Shown here one piece after another: positions 52,499-60,864 of a stretch of 64,000 nucleotides of DNA. The notes beneath the pieces are model-generated. The model saw nothing but the letters and a program-made list of their open reading frames with translations, did no database searches and was not told the DNA's origin. The translations under genes and the position numbers were made by a program. The stretch's first letter is position 1; each line of letters starts with the position of its first letter. The DNA is from Foliimonas ilicis (GTDB lineage: Bacteria; Pseudomonadota; Alphaproteobacteria; Rhizobiales; Rhizobiaceae), in assembly GCF_039939195.1 (NCBI RefSeq), contig NZ_JBDUUH010000009.1:1-64000 (forward strand), read 5' to 3'.

Positions 52499-52643
52499 GA
52501 GACCGCTTGCAAATTCTACCCTGCCGGCCATCTGACGCAGTTTTCTGCGCTTCCGGTGCTCACGTACTTTATGTACGCTCCGCTCCGGTTCTCGAAAACC
52601 ACGCCATATGACTCGCCAGGGCGAATTATCAAACGGTCTCTTA
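52496..52643. repeat. 148-bp element with terminal inverted repeats enclosing both stop codons
   Basis: Left end TAAGAGACCGCTTG and right end CAAACGGTCTCTTA are inverted repeats extending about 27 bp with a few mismatches. Inside are smaller palindromes GCAG-TTTT-CTGC and CGTAC-TTTAT-GTACG. The TAA of vtlR and the TAA of the convergent EamA gene are the outermost bases of the two ends. MITE-like or a repeated bidirectional terminator. Confidence 0.75.
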
Positions 52644-53590
52644 GCGCTTTCCGCGAATGACGAGCACATTGCCTGCTGCGACGAAGGCCAGGCCGGCAAT
52701 CGCGTAAGGTGTCCAGACATAGCCTTCCATCACGGTCGAAACGAGAAGGGCTGCAATCGGGAACATGACGGTGGCATAGCCAGCGCGCGCTGCGCCGATG
52801 CGTCCGACCAGCGTCAGATAGGCTGCGAATGCAGCCACGGTCGAGACGGTTGCCAGGAACAGCAGTGATCCAAGATAGGTCACGGTAGGCTCGATGATGA
52901 AGGGCTTTCCCATCAGAAACGCCAGAAGCGCCGACCAGATCGTGCCGTAGAGCATGCCCATGCATTCATCGAAATGAGCGGCAGGCCGCGCTTTTGCGCC
53001 GATGCTGAAACGAGATTGCCGAGGCAGAAGCAGAATGTTCCGCATATGCACAAAATCAGCCCGGTAAGCGTGCCGCCAGAAAGCCCGTGCGCTGCAATCT
53101 CCGGCAGGAACATCAACGCAATACCGGAAAAGCCGATCAACCCGCCAAGCAGAATGCGCGGCGACGGCCGCTCCCGCATGATGACTGCGCCGAGCAGCAT
53201 GTTGATGACCGATGCCAGCGAAAACACGACGGATAGCAGCCCGCTGACCAGATAAAGCGCGCCGTGATAGAAAAAGACGAAATTGGTCGAGAAGATCAGC
53301 ATGCCGAGGCCAAGGAAGCGCAGATGGTCGGCGCGCCCGAAGCGCAATTGGCGCCCGCTGACGATCACCCAGCCGAACATCAGGATGGTTGCTATGCTGA
53401 AGCGCCAGACCAGATTGACCTCCGGCGAGACGACGCCGACCTGCAACGATATCGCGAACCAGGAAACGCTCCATGTCAGAACGGTCAGCGCGTAGAGGCC
53501 GTAGTCGGTAGCCTCGAATGCATGGTCGTTTCCAACCGGGCGAACGGGCTTTGCGGGAACTGGTTCGTCAGGTGTTGAAGCGGCGCTCAT
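52641..53590 (-). pseudogene. EamA/DMT-family transporter disrupted by a 1-nt frameshift
   Basis: Ten-helix drug/metabolite exporter. Residues 1 to about 211 (MSAASTPDEP start, ALTVLTWSVSWFAISLQVGV, QKRGLPLISMNAW) read in one frame; the remaining helices (GMLYGTIWSALLAFLMGKP to NVLVIRGKR) read in the next. Restoring one G in the GGG run (plus-strand CCC at 52957-52959) would give the conserved NAWGMLYG. So the gene has lost one base, or the run was misread. The rest of both halves is intact and unbroken, which favours a recent mutation or a sequencing error. Confidence 0.82.
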
Positions 53591-53716
53591 GGGCGGACTT
53601 AATGCGAGTGCTGAGCGCTTGTCGAACCAAATGTTCTGATGCACCCATTGCAAAGGGCGATGGATAAGACCCGCTGCGCACTTGATTTTCAACGCCCGAA
53701 GCGGCCCTATCGAACC

Positions 53717-55288
53717 ATGACGGATACGAGCATCGAATCGAAGACCAACGCCGCGGAATTCACCGTAAGCGAAATTTCCGGCGCGCTGAAACGCACTGTC
53801 GAAGACGCTTTCGGCAATGTGCGCGTGCGCGGCGAGATTTCGGGCTATCGCGGGCCGCATTCTTCGGGTCATGCCTATTTCGCGCTGAAGGACGACCGGG
53901 CGCGGCTGGAAGCCGTGATCTGGAAGGGCACGATGAGCAAGCTGCGCTTTCGCCCCGAAGAGGGCATGGAGGTCATCGCCAACGGCAAGCTGACGACCTA
54001 TCCGGGCTCGTCGAAATACCAGATCGTCATCGACAATCTCGAACCGGCAGGCGCGGGCGCGCTTATGGCCCTGCTGGAAGAGCGCAAGCGCAAGCTCGCC
54101 GCCGAAGGGCTTTTCGAGGCGTCGCGTAAACAGCTTCTGCCGTTCATGCCGCGTGTCATCGGCGTGGTCACGTCGCCGACCGGCGCTGTCATTCGCGACA
54201 TCATCCACCGCATCAAGGACCGTTTTCCGCTTCATGTGCTTGTCTGGCCGGTGCGGGTGCAGGGCGAAACGTCCGGGCCGGAAGTGGCCGCTGCCGTCGA
54301 TGGTTTCAACGCGCTCGGGCAGGCCGGATCGATCCCGCTGCCGGATGTGCTGATCGTCGCGCGCGGCGGCGGCAGCCTTGAGGATTTGTGGGGCTTCAAC
54401 GACGAGGCGCTGGCGCGCGCCGTGGCCGCGTCGCACATCCCGGTCATTTCGGCGGTCGGCCACGAGACGGACTGGACGCTGATCGATCTTGTTGCCGACC
54501 GGCGCGCGCCGACGCCGACTGGTGCCGCCGAAATGGCTGTGCCGGTGCGGGCCGAACTGGAAGCGACGCTTTCCAGCCTCTCGGCGCGGCTACGCGGCTG
54601 CATGTCGCGATTGCATGAAAAACGCACGCAGGCATTGCGCGCCGCTGGCCGCGCGCTGCCATCCGCCGACCAGCTTCTGGCTTTGCCGCGCAGGCATTTC
54701 GACGAGACGACGGCGCGGTTTTCCCGCGCACTGCTGGTCAATACGGAAAAGAAACGCGCGCGGCTGAACGGCGTACGCTTGACGACGGCAATGCTATCGC
54801 GCCGCATCGCCGAGACGCGCCGCTCGCTCGATCGGGACATGACCCGCGCGCAAGCCGGTCTGCGCGCCATTCTGCGCGAGCGCCGCGCACATTTCTCCCG
54901 CTCTGCCAGCCGCGTTGGGGCTGAACCACTTATGCGCAGGCAGATTGTTTTAAGGGATTCGCTGGCTGCCCTGCAGCAGCGCGGCGACCGCTCGATCGCG
55001 GTTCGGCTGGAGCGGTTCCGCGGACGCTCGACGCAGGCCGAGCGGCTTCTGGCAACACTCTCGCACCGCTCGATTCTGGAGCGCGGCTTCGCACTCGTAA
55101 CAGATGCCGAAGGCAGTCTGATCAAGCGCGCGGCGGAAGTGAAGCCGGGCGCCGAGCTAACCATCCAGTTTGCAGATGGGGACGCGCAAGCCATCGGCGG
55201 CGCGAGCGATGCTGTCTCTGAGCGGCCGAAACCGCAGCCACGTCCAGCGAAGCCGCGCAATCCGGGCGGGCAGGGCCAGCTTTTCTAA
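53717..55288 (+). CDS. xseA: exodeoxyribonuclease VII large subunit
   Basis: 523 aa. N-terminal OB fold (FTVSEISGALKRTVEDAFGN, VRGEISGYRGPHSSGHAYFA), catalytic region with RVIGVVTSPTGAVIRDIIHR, VARGGGSLEDLWGFNDE and ISAVGHETDWTLIDLVADRR, then a long coiled region and C-terminal domain (RSILERGFALVTDAEG). Degrades single-stranded DNA with XseB. ATG 53717 is the conserved start; the ribosome-binding site is weak. A Pro/Lys/Arg tail ends GGQGQLF. Confidence 0.95.
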   Translation: MTDTSIESKTNAAEFTVSEISGALKRTVEDAFGNVRVRGEISGYRGPHSSGHAYFALKDDRARLEAVIWKGTMSKLRFRPEEGMEVIANGKLTTYPGSSKYQIVIDNLEPAGAGALMALLEERKRKLAAEGLFEASRKQLLPFMPRVIGVVTSPTGAVIRDIIHRIKDRFPLHVLVWPVRVQGETSGPEVAAAVDGFNALGQAGSIPLPDVLIVARGGGSLEDLWGFNDEALARAVAASHIPVISAVGHETDWTLIDLVADRRAPTPTGAAEMAVPVRAELEATLSSLSARLRGCMSRLHEKRTQALRAAGRALPSADQLLALPRRHFDETTARFSRALLVNTEKKRARLNGVRLTTAMLSRRIAETRRSLDRDMTRAQAGLRAILRERRAHFSRSASRVGAEPLMRRQIVLRDSLAALQQRGDRSIAVRLERFRGRSTQAERLLATLSHRSILERGFALVTDAEGSLIKRAAEVKPGAELTIQFADGDAQAIGGASDAVSERPKPQPRPAKPRNPGGQGQLF

Positions 55289-55314
55289 CGCCTACCGCTA
55301 CAGCCGTCTTGATA

Positions 55315-55644
55315 CTAGTTGGTGCCCGCTAGAGCGCGAAATCCAAGGGCCTGCCGGACTTTTTCTTTCTGCTGCTGGATCATTCCGGGGATGAGAAACG
55401 CGTCGATCAGCGCCCAGATTCCGACAATTATCAGCAAGAGCATGCCGACGCCGAGAACAAGCGTCAGCCATCCGAGAATGAACAGAACTGCCATGACGAT
55501 GCCGCTGCCGGTGCGTCCGAGATAGAAACGGTGGCCGCCCAGGCCACCCAGAAAAACCCAGAGAAGATATGCCGCGCCGGTAGATTTCGCTTCGTTTGCG
55601 ACGCGCTGCTCGATCAGAATCTGCTGTTCTGTAGAAAGTGCCAT
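55315..55644 (-). CDS. TM2-domain membrane protein
   Basis: 109 aa. TM2 domain: AYLLWVFLGGLGGHRFYLGR, TGSGIVMAVLF, then a second helix and DAFLIPGMIQQQ. TM2 proteins are small membrane proteins of unknown role. The N-terminal helix (STEQQILIEQRVANEAK) is cytosolic. Converges with xseA. Confidence 0.87.
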   Translation of the reverse strand: MALSTEQQILIEQRVANEAKSTGAAYLLWVFLGGLGGHRFYLGRTGSGIVMAVLFILGWLTLVLGVGMLLLIIVGIWALIDAFLIPGMIQQQKEKVRQALGFRALAGTN

Positions 55645-55755
55645 GATGTTCCCCCAAACCTCGAAGCTATCTTGCAGAGGGTAAGAAATCAGTCAACTGG
55701 CACGTCGGTTCACAATGGGTGGATTGGAGTTTACCCGCAGCTCGGTCCAGCGCAG

Positions 55756-55780
55756 GGAACTGTGAGAGAGTAGTGCCGTT
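55756..55780 (+). promoter_or_regulatory. sigma-EcfG promoter of the DUF1028 gene
   Basis: GGAAC (55756-55760), 16 nt, CGTT (55777-55780): exact consensus, 41 bp before the DUF1028 start. Confidence 0.75.
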
Positions 55781-55820
55781 TCGTCTCAGGCGTATCGCGC
55801 GCGCAAACTCAAGAGGCCTC

Positions 55821-56495
55821 ATGACACTTTCAATCATCGCATTGTGTGAGAAAACGGGACATTTCGGGATTGCGGCAGCAACTGCCGTTCCGGCTGTGGG
55901 AAAATTGCTGACACATGCCGCGCCACGGATTGGTGCGGTTGCTACGCAGGGATTGTTGAATCCCTACCTTGGGATCGATGGCATTCGCCTTCTGGAAGAT
56001 GGTCGAAGTGCCGAAGAAGTCGTGAAGGAATTGAGTGAAGCCGACGAGCTGGCGGAGCGCCGGCAGTTTGCGGTGATCGACGCACAGGGGCAAACCGCCG
56101 TGTGGACAGGCGATGGATGCAAAGACTGGGCAGGTTCGATTTCAGGAAATGGATTTAGTGTTCAAGGCAATCGTCTGACCGGCCGCGACGTGGTCGATAA
56201 ATCCGCAAAACGTTTCGAAGATTTGCAGGATATGCCGTTGATCGAAGGGCTCATTGAGGCCCTCGCAGTCGGGATTACTGACGGCGGGGACAGGCTTGGA
56301 GAGCGTTCGGCGACGATCTACATCGTTGCCGAAGAGGAATATCCGCTTTGGGATATCCGGGTCGATGACCATGACAATCCGATAGCGGAACTCAGACGCT
56401 TGCAGAAAGTGTTCGCAAAAGATTTGCTGCCTCACATCAAGCAGATGCCGTCGCGCGACCACCCGCGAGGCGAGCCCGGCGATTACGATGTCTGA
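55821..56495 (+). CDS. DUF1028 family protein
   Basis: 224 aa of the DUF1028 family, which adopts an Ntn-hydrolase-like fold. TLSIIALCEKTGHFGIAAAT, GAVATQGLLNPYLGIDGIRL and FAVIDAQGQTAVWTG are typical. Family members are cytosolic and uncharacterised, possibly hydrolases. ATG 55821 has AAGAGG upstream and fits the conserved start. An exact GGAAC-N16-CGTT promoter precedes it. Confidence 0.87.
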   Translation: MTLSIIALCEKTGHFGIAAATAVPAVGKLLTHAAPRIGAVATQGLLNPYLGIDGIRLLEDGRSAEEVVKELSEADELAERRQFAVIDAQGQTAVWTGDGCKDWAGSISGNGFSVQGNRLTGRDVVDKSAKRFEDLQDMPLIEGLIEALAVGITDGGDRLGERSATIYIVAEEEYPLWDIRVDDHDNPIAELRRLQKVFAKDLLPHIKQMPSRDHPRGEPGDYDV

Positions 56496-56575
56496 TGGAC
56501 GTATCCATGAAGTGGATTGCGCAGAGGAGGCTTCGCCTCGATTGCTGTGCTGCTGATTTTGCTACTGAAATCAGA

Positions 56576-56652
56576 TGGTACGGTTGGGTGGGCTTGAACC
56601 ACCGACCTCCGGATCCACAATCCGGCGCTCTAACCAACTGAGCTACAACCGC
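56576..56652 (-). tRNA. tRNA-His (GTG), CCA encoded
   Basis: 77 nt including CCA. Cloverleaf: acceptor GCGGTTG/CAACCGT (with G1-U72), D arm AGCTCAGTTGGTTAGAGC, anticodon arm CCGGATTGTGGATCCGG with anticodon GTG, T arm GGTGG-TTCAAGC-CCACC. The base before G1 is T, so no encoded G-1, and position 73 is A. This is the known unusual tRNA-His of many alphaproteobacteria. Confidence 0.95.
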
Positions 56653-56755
56653 AAGCCTTAGTCTGGCGAAGCGTCAATACGGGCTATTGCCGGAGATTTC
56701 AAGCCATTTGGTCAAGACATTTATCGGGGTGTGGATATGCCGCCAAATGGACAAG

Positions 56756-56863
56756 AAAAAAGCCGGCGGGAGGAGGTGCCGGCTTTTTCCTTTTTGTAGC
56801 CAGCGGGAGGAGGTGCTGGCCGCTCGCCCTGAAGGCAGTGGGAGGAGGATACTGTCTTCAGGG
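56756..56863 (-). ncRNA. triple-hairpin RNA with CCTCCTCCC loops, 3' of phasin (cuckoo/CcsR-like)
   Basis: Three stems on the minus strand, each exposing a CCTCCTCCC loop: CCCTGAAG(A/G)CAGT stem (56863-56827), GCCAGC stem (56820-56799) and GCCGGC stem flanked by A and T runs (56788-56756), the last being an intrinsic terminator. The loops are perfect anti-Shine-Dalgarno sequences. It begins 19 nt after the phasin stop, so it may be processed from the phasin 3' UTR. Related motifs define the cuckoo RNAs and the CcsR sRNAs of alphaproteobacteria. Confidence 0.82.
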
Positions 56864-56881
56864 TATTTGTGAGGTCGCTGA

Positions 56882-57346
56882 TTAAGCGGCCTTGTATTCC
56901 TTGAACGTCTTTTCGAAAACGTCCTTGATCGGCTTCGAGACGTCTTCAGCAGCCTTGCTGGAAACGGTCTGGAATTCCTTGGCCTGCTCGACCGTCTGTT
57001 CGAAACCCTTGCGGATGAAGGCGGTCTGAAGTTCGAAAACTTCCGAAAGCGACTTCGCGCCGACCAGAGCTTCAAGATGCGAGAAGCCGGCTTCGGCGTT
57101 GACGCGCAGTGCAGCGATGGTCTTCAGCGAAAGCTCCGAACCGGCGCTCTTGGCAGATTCAAAGGAAGTCTCGAAGGCCTTCTGGGTGCTTTCGGCACCG
57201 GTCTTGATCTTCGAATAAGCTTCCTTGGACTGCTCTACGCCCTTTTCGGCGAAAGCACGGAACTGGTCGGTGGCCTTCGAAGCGTCGAAGGTCGGGAACT
57301 CTACGTTTTCTGCGAATTCGGCATTCTTCGTTGCGGTCTTGGACAT
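56882..57346 (-). CDS. phasin (PHB granule-associated protein)
   Basis: 154 aa amphipathic helical protein coating polyhydroxybutyrate granules. The phasin-2 type pattern is seen: FRAFAEKGVEQSKEAYSKIK, GFSHLEALVGAKSLSEVFEL, FIRKGFEQTVEQAKEFQTVS. The ATG at 57344-57346 has AGAGGA upstream; a longer frame to 57403 is not conserved. Promoter (-35 TTGCAA, -10 TATATG) lies within a palindrome that resembles a PhaR operator. A triple-hairpin anti-SD RNA follows it. Confidence 0.9.
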   Translation of the reverse strand: MSKTATKNAEFAENVEFPTFDASKATDQFRAFAEKGVEQSKEAYSKIKTGAESTQKAFETSFESAKSAGSELSLKTIAALRVNAEAGFSHLEALVGAKSLSEVFELQTAFIRKGFEQTVEQAKEFQTVSSKAAEDVSKPIKDVFEKTFKEYKAA

Positions 57347-57402
57347 TTTCCATCCTCTCTTAGGGCGGTCTTCATTGAGCCGCCTCTTGACTGTATGGAA
57401 CA

Positions 57403-57452
57403 CATATAGACCATTTTGTTGTGCATTGCAATATTTTTGTTGCAGTGCACAA
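57403..57452 (-). promoter_or_regulatory. phasin promoter overlapping a PhaR-like palindrome
   Basis: TTGTGCATTGCAA (57419-57431) and TTGCAGTGCACAA (57440-57452) form 13-bp inverted arms with one mismatch and 8-nt spacing, with repeated GCA/TGC as in PhaR/AniA sites. The minus-strand -35 TTGCAA (57431-57426) lies in one arm; -10 TATATG is at 57408-57403 after 17 nt. A repressor here would block RNA polymerase. Confidence 0.55.
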
Positions 57453-57536
57453 GTTTAGCTTCCCGGATTAACCAAGCCCTTCGATTTAATGCGTTTCTGC
57501 CGCTCGTTTCTGGACGGGGCACCCGCAGGCTTGTTA

Positions 57537-57551
57537 TTAATAAACGGTTAA
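57537..57551. promoter_or_regulatory. CtrA binding site upstream of pdhS
   Basis: TTAA-N7-TTAA (57537-57540 and 57548-57551), a perfect full CtrA consensus, 38 bp before the pdhS ATG and in the right place to control its promoter. Confidence 0.6.
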
Positions 57552-57588
57552 GTTCTAAACGCACCAAAGCTGGGATCGTAGCCTTAGA

Positions 57589-60500
57589 ATGCCATCCGCC
57601 TATTCTTTCATCGATGTAGCCATACTCGACGGCGTGCGGGAGCGTTTCGCTGCCGGTGAGGCCGTGGTCGTCTTGTCCATCGATCTGGATCGCATTCTCT
57701 GGGCGAATGGTCCGGGCGCGACCCTGTTCGGCTATCCCGACATCGAATCGACGATCGGCGCGGCCTCGCGGCTTTCGCAGCCTGCATTGCGGCAAATACG
57801 GGCAACGGCAGGATTTCCCGAAATCGGGCGCGACCGTTCTCTGTCGGTGCGCCTCGCGCGCGGCATGAACAGCCAGGCAATCGCCTTCCGCGCAAGTGCT
57901 GTCGAACTGCCGGACGGCGAAAAGGCAATCGTGCTTGCAGTGCCTTCCACCGATCCGAAATTCGTGCGCGCGATTGGCGGTTTCAGTCAGGAAGGCCATT
58001 TCGCTGCCTTTGTCGATTCGAACGGCGAGGCAGTGGCCGCGTCCGCCGGGTTTTCGGCGCTGGGCATAGAAAGCGATACGATCAAGGAATTGGTGTCTGA
58101 GGCTGGCGATGAACGCGATCGTCTCGCAAAGCGCATCATCAAGGCAAAGAAGGGCAATGTTCCGGCCGGTCTCGCAAGGCTGACCGATGACCCGGCGCTC
58201 TATTTCCTCGTCGTCGTGGATGATCCGCAAGAAGAGATCGCGGCTGCTCCGCTCGTGATGGCTGAGCCCATCGAGGCGGCTCCGGCTGAGCCTGCCGTCC
58301 CGACATTGAGCGAAAAACCGAAACATGATGGCGGGGATTTTTCCGGCGAAGAACCTGCCCAGCCTGAAACCGTTTCCAAGGTACCGGCGGAAAAGCCGAA
58401 GTCCGACCGCCCGGTGCGCTTCACATGGCGCACGGATGCGGAAGGCCGGTTCAGCGACATTTCGCCTGAATTTGCAGATGCTGTCGGCGAGCATGCCGCA
58501 GATGTGATCGGCAGGCGGTTCCGCGATGTCGCGACTATCCTCGGTCTAGACCTCAAGGAAGATGTCGCAATTCTGCTCGAGGGGCGCGACACATGGTCGG
58601 GCCGTACCATCAAATGGCCGGTCGCCGGCACGAATATGCGCATCCCGGTCGATCTGGCTGCACTTCCGGTCTATGGGCGCGACCGCAATTTCGAGGGCTT
58701 TCGCGGCTTCGGTGTTGCGCGGGTTGCGGATGCCGTGGTCGATCCCGAAGCGATCGGCACAGCACTTGTTCCCAATGGAAGCGCGCCGCAGGCTGAGTTC
58801 GACGAACCTTCCGTCGAGGAGCCGGAGATCGCGGACCCGTTTCAGGGCGAAGTGCCTGCTCTTTCCATTGAACCGCAGGCCGAGCGGCGCGATGCGGACC
58901 GTGTTCTGCGTCTTGCGGAGCATCGCCCGAATGTCAGCGAAAAGGGCGGGCTTTCGCCTGTCGAACGCAATGCGTTTCGCGAGATAGGCGAGCGGCTGAA
59001 ACGCGAAGGCAGCGCGTCGAAATCATGGAGCCGTCCGGCAGAAGAGCCGCAGCAGGACGAGAGTGAGGCAGCATTTGAAAACGAACGGAAGATCGTTGCC
59101 GAAACGCCTGCGCCCGAAACGCCAAAACCTGATGTCGAAGCCGCTGAAAGCCCGCGTGAGATAGCCGAAGAGACGCAGCCGGGCGAACTAGAAGCGCCCG
59201 TCTCGACAAATCCCTCCGAGCTTGCCGTACTGGCCACATTGCCGGTTCCGATTCTCATTCATTCTGGTGACACGCTTCATTATGCCAATGCCGAATTTCT
59301 TGAGCTGAGCGGCTATTCGTCGGTCGAGGCCCTGAGCGAGGCGGGCGGCCTTGGCGCACTGTTTACCGACCCGTACAATGATGACGTTTCTGCCGACCAT
59401 AGCCTCGGACTACGCACGCGCGATGGACAGGAATTTCCCATCGAGGCGCTGCTGCGCTCCGTTCCGTGGAATGGCGGCAAGGCTTTGATGCTGGTCGTTC
59501 GCCGCAGCGGTGAGGCCGAAGAGGTGGAAGAGCGCAGTTCGCTGCCGTCTGCCGAAGCCATGCAATTGCGCCTTCGTCTGGCGGAGATGCGCACGATCCT
59601 CGACACTGCAACCGATGGCGTGGTGCTGATCACGCCGGATGGCATGATCCGCTCGATCAGCAGGCCGGCGGAAGCGCTGTTCGGCTTCGACAATGACGAT
59701 GTGGCGGGCAAGCCCTTCGTGTCGATGTTTGCCATCGAAAGCCAGCGCGCCGTTACCGATTACATTGGCGGACTTTCCGATCATGGCGTGGCCAGCGTGC
59801 TGAACGATGGTCGCGAAGTCATCGGCCGTGAAGCGCAAGGACGCTTCATTCCGCTGTTCCTTTCCATTGGCAAGCTGCCGGATCAGCGCGGTTATTGTGC
59901 CGTAGTGCGCGACATCACCCATTGGAAACGTGCCGAGGAAGAGCTGACGCAGTCGCGTGCGCAGGCCGAACGTGCCTCCTCGCAGAAGACGGATTTCCTG
60001 GCCCGCGTAAGCCATGAAATCCGCACGCCGCTCAACGCGATCATCGGCTTTTCGGAGCTGATGATGGACGAGAAATTCGGGCCAATCGCCAATGATCGCT
60101 ATCGCGATTATCTGCGCGACATAAACCGCTCCGGCAATCATGTCCTCGATCTGGTCAATGATCTGCTCGACATATCGAAGATCGAGGCCGGTCAGCAGGA
60201 AATGGATTATGAGGCGGTTTCGCTGAATGAGACGCTTCTTGAAATCGTCGCGATGATGCAGCCGCAGGCAAACCGCGAACGCGTCATCATAAGGTCGAGC
60301 TTCTCGTCGCGCCTGCCCGATGTGGTCGCAGACCTTCGAAGCGTGCGCCAGATCGCGCTGAATATCCTGTCGAACGCCATTCGCTATACGCAGGCAGGCG
60401 GGCAGGTCATCATTTCGACCTCCTATGAACTGTCCGGCGACATCGTCATGCGCGTGCGCGATACGGGCATCGGCATGACGCAGCCTGAGATCGAACAGGC

Positions 60501-60684
60501 GCTGAAACCCTTCAAGCAGATCAACTCGCTGAAGCGCGCGCGCGGAGATGGCACCGGGCTCGGCCTGCCGCTCACCAAGGCAATGGTCGAGGCAAACAGG
60601 GCGCGGTTTATGATCGCATCGACGCCGGGCGAGGGCACTCTCGTAGAAGTGACCTTCCCCTCTACGCGCGTACTTGCCGAATAG
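57589..60684 (+). CDS. pdhS: cell-cycle histidine kinase PdhS
   Basis: 1031-aa cytosolic kinase of the PleC/DivJ family that in Brucella localises to the old pole and feeds DivK. N-terminal sensory PAS-like regions (ILWANGPGATLFGYPDIEST; VRFTWRTDAEGRFSDISPEF), an acidic disordered stretch, PAS domains near 575-670 and 690-790, HisKA with phospho-acceptor His809 (VSHEIRTPLNAIIGFSEL), then HATPase (NILSNAIRYT, VRDTGIGM, GTGLGLPLTKAMVE). No membrane helices. Length and the MDEKFGPIANDRYRDYLRDI segment are PdhS-like. A CtrA site lies upstream. Confidence 0.88.
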   Translation: MPSAYSFIDVAILDGVRERFAAGEAVVVLSIDLDRILWANGPGATLFGYPDIESTIGAASRLSQPALRQIRATAGFPEIGRDRSLSVRLARGMNSQAIAFRASAVELPDGEKAIVLAVPSTDPKFVRAIGGFSQEGHFAAFVDSNGEAVAASAGFSALGIESDTIKELVSEAGDERDRLAKRIIKAKKGNVPAGLARLTDDPALYFLVVVDDPQEEIAAAPLVMAEPIEAAPAEPAVPTLSEKPKHDGGDFSGEEPAQPETVSKVPAEKPKSDRPVRFTWRTDAEGRFSDISPEFADAVGEHAADVIGRRFRDVATILGLDLKEDVAILLEGRDTWSGRTIKWPVAGTNMRIPVDLAALPVYGRDRNFEGFRGFGVARVADAVVDPEAIGTALVPNGSAPQAEFDEPSVEEPEIADPFQGEVPALSIEPQAERRDADRVLRLAEHRPNVSEKGGLSPVERNAFREIGERLKREGSASKSWSRPAEEPQQDESEAAFENERKIVAETPAPETPKPDVEAAESPREIAEETQPGELEAPVSTNPSELAVLATLPVPILIHSGDTLHYANAEFLELSGYSSVEALSEAGGLGALFTDPYNDDVSADHSLGLRTRDGQEFPIEALLRSVPWNGGKALMLVVRRSGEAEEVEERSSLPSAEAMQLRLRLAEMRTILDTATDGVVLITPDGMIRSISRPAEALFGFDNDDVAGKPFVSMFAIESQRAVTDYIGGLSDHGVASVLNDGREVIGREAQGRFIPLFLSIGKLPDQRGYCAVVRDITHWKRAEEELTQSRAQAERASSQKTDFLARVSHEIRTPLNAIIGFSELMMDEKFGPIANDRYRDYLRDINRSGNHVLDLVNDLLDISKIEAGQQEMDYEAVSLNETLLEIVAMMQPQANRERVIIRSSFSSRLPDVVADLRSVRQIALNILSNAIRYTQAGGQVIISTSYELSGDIVMRVRDTGIGMTQPEIEQALKPFKQINSLKRARGDGTGLGLPLTKAMVEANRARFMIASTPGEGTLVEVTFPSTRVLAE

Positions 60685-60718
60685 CGGCAATTAATCCAGC
60701 AAATTCCGCAATATGAGC

Positions 60719-60741
60719 TAGTTTAGAAGTATTCTAAACTA
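60719..60741. promoter_or_regulatory. ICE box (Irr-type iron control element)
   Basis: A perfect inverted repeat of 10-bp arms (TAGTTTAGAA and its complement) around GTA contains the core TTTAGAA-N3-TTCTAAA, the Irr binding consensus of Rhizobiales. It is 124 bp upstream of the iron-type binding-protein gene. Confidence 0.72.
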
Positions 60742-60864
60742 TTGAAATCATTACCTGTTTATCTTGACCTTTTCACTCCATTCCAGCAATAGACGAGTGG
60801 CCTCACGAGCAAAGCCCGTCAGCCAGTCCGTAAGAGAGCCTTGAACTCTGTCTAGGAGAGAGAC

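Noticed and set aside
56674..57075. 133-aa minus-strand Ser/Arg-rich frame across the triple-hairpin RNA
   Set aside because: Shadow of phasin extending through the RNA; composition unlike a protein.
57301..58494. 397-aa minus-strand frame upstream of and across pdhS
   Set aside because: Covers phasin leader and the pdhS 5' end antisense; no coding evidence.
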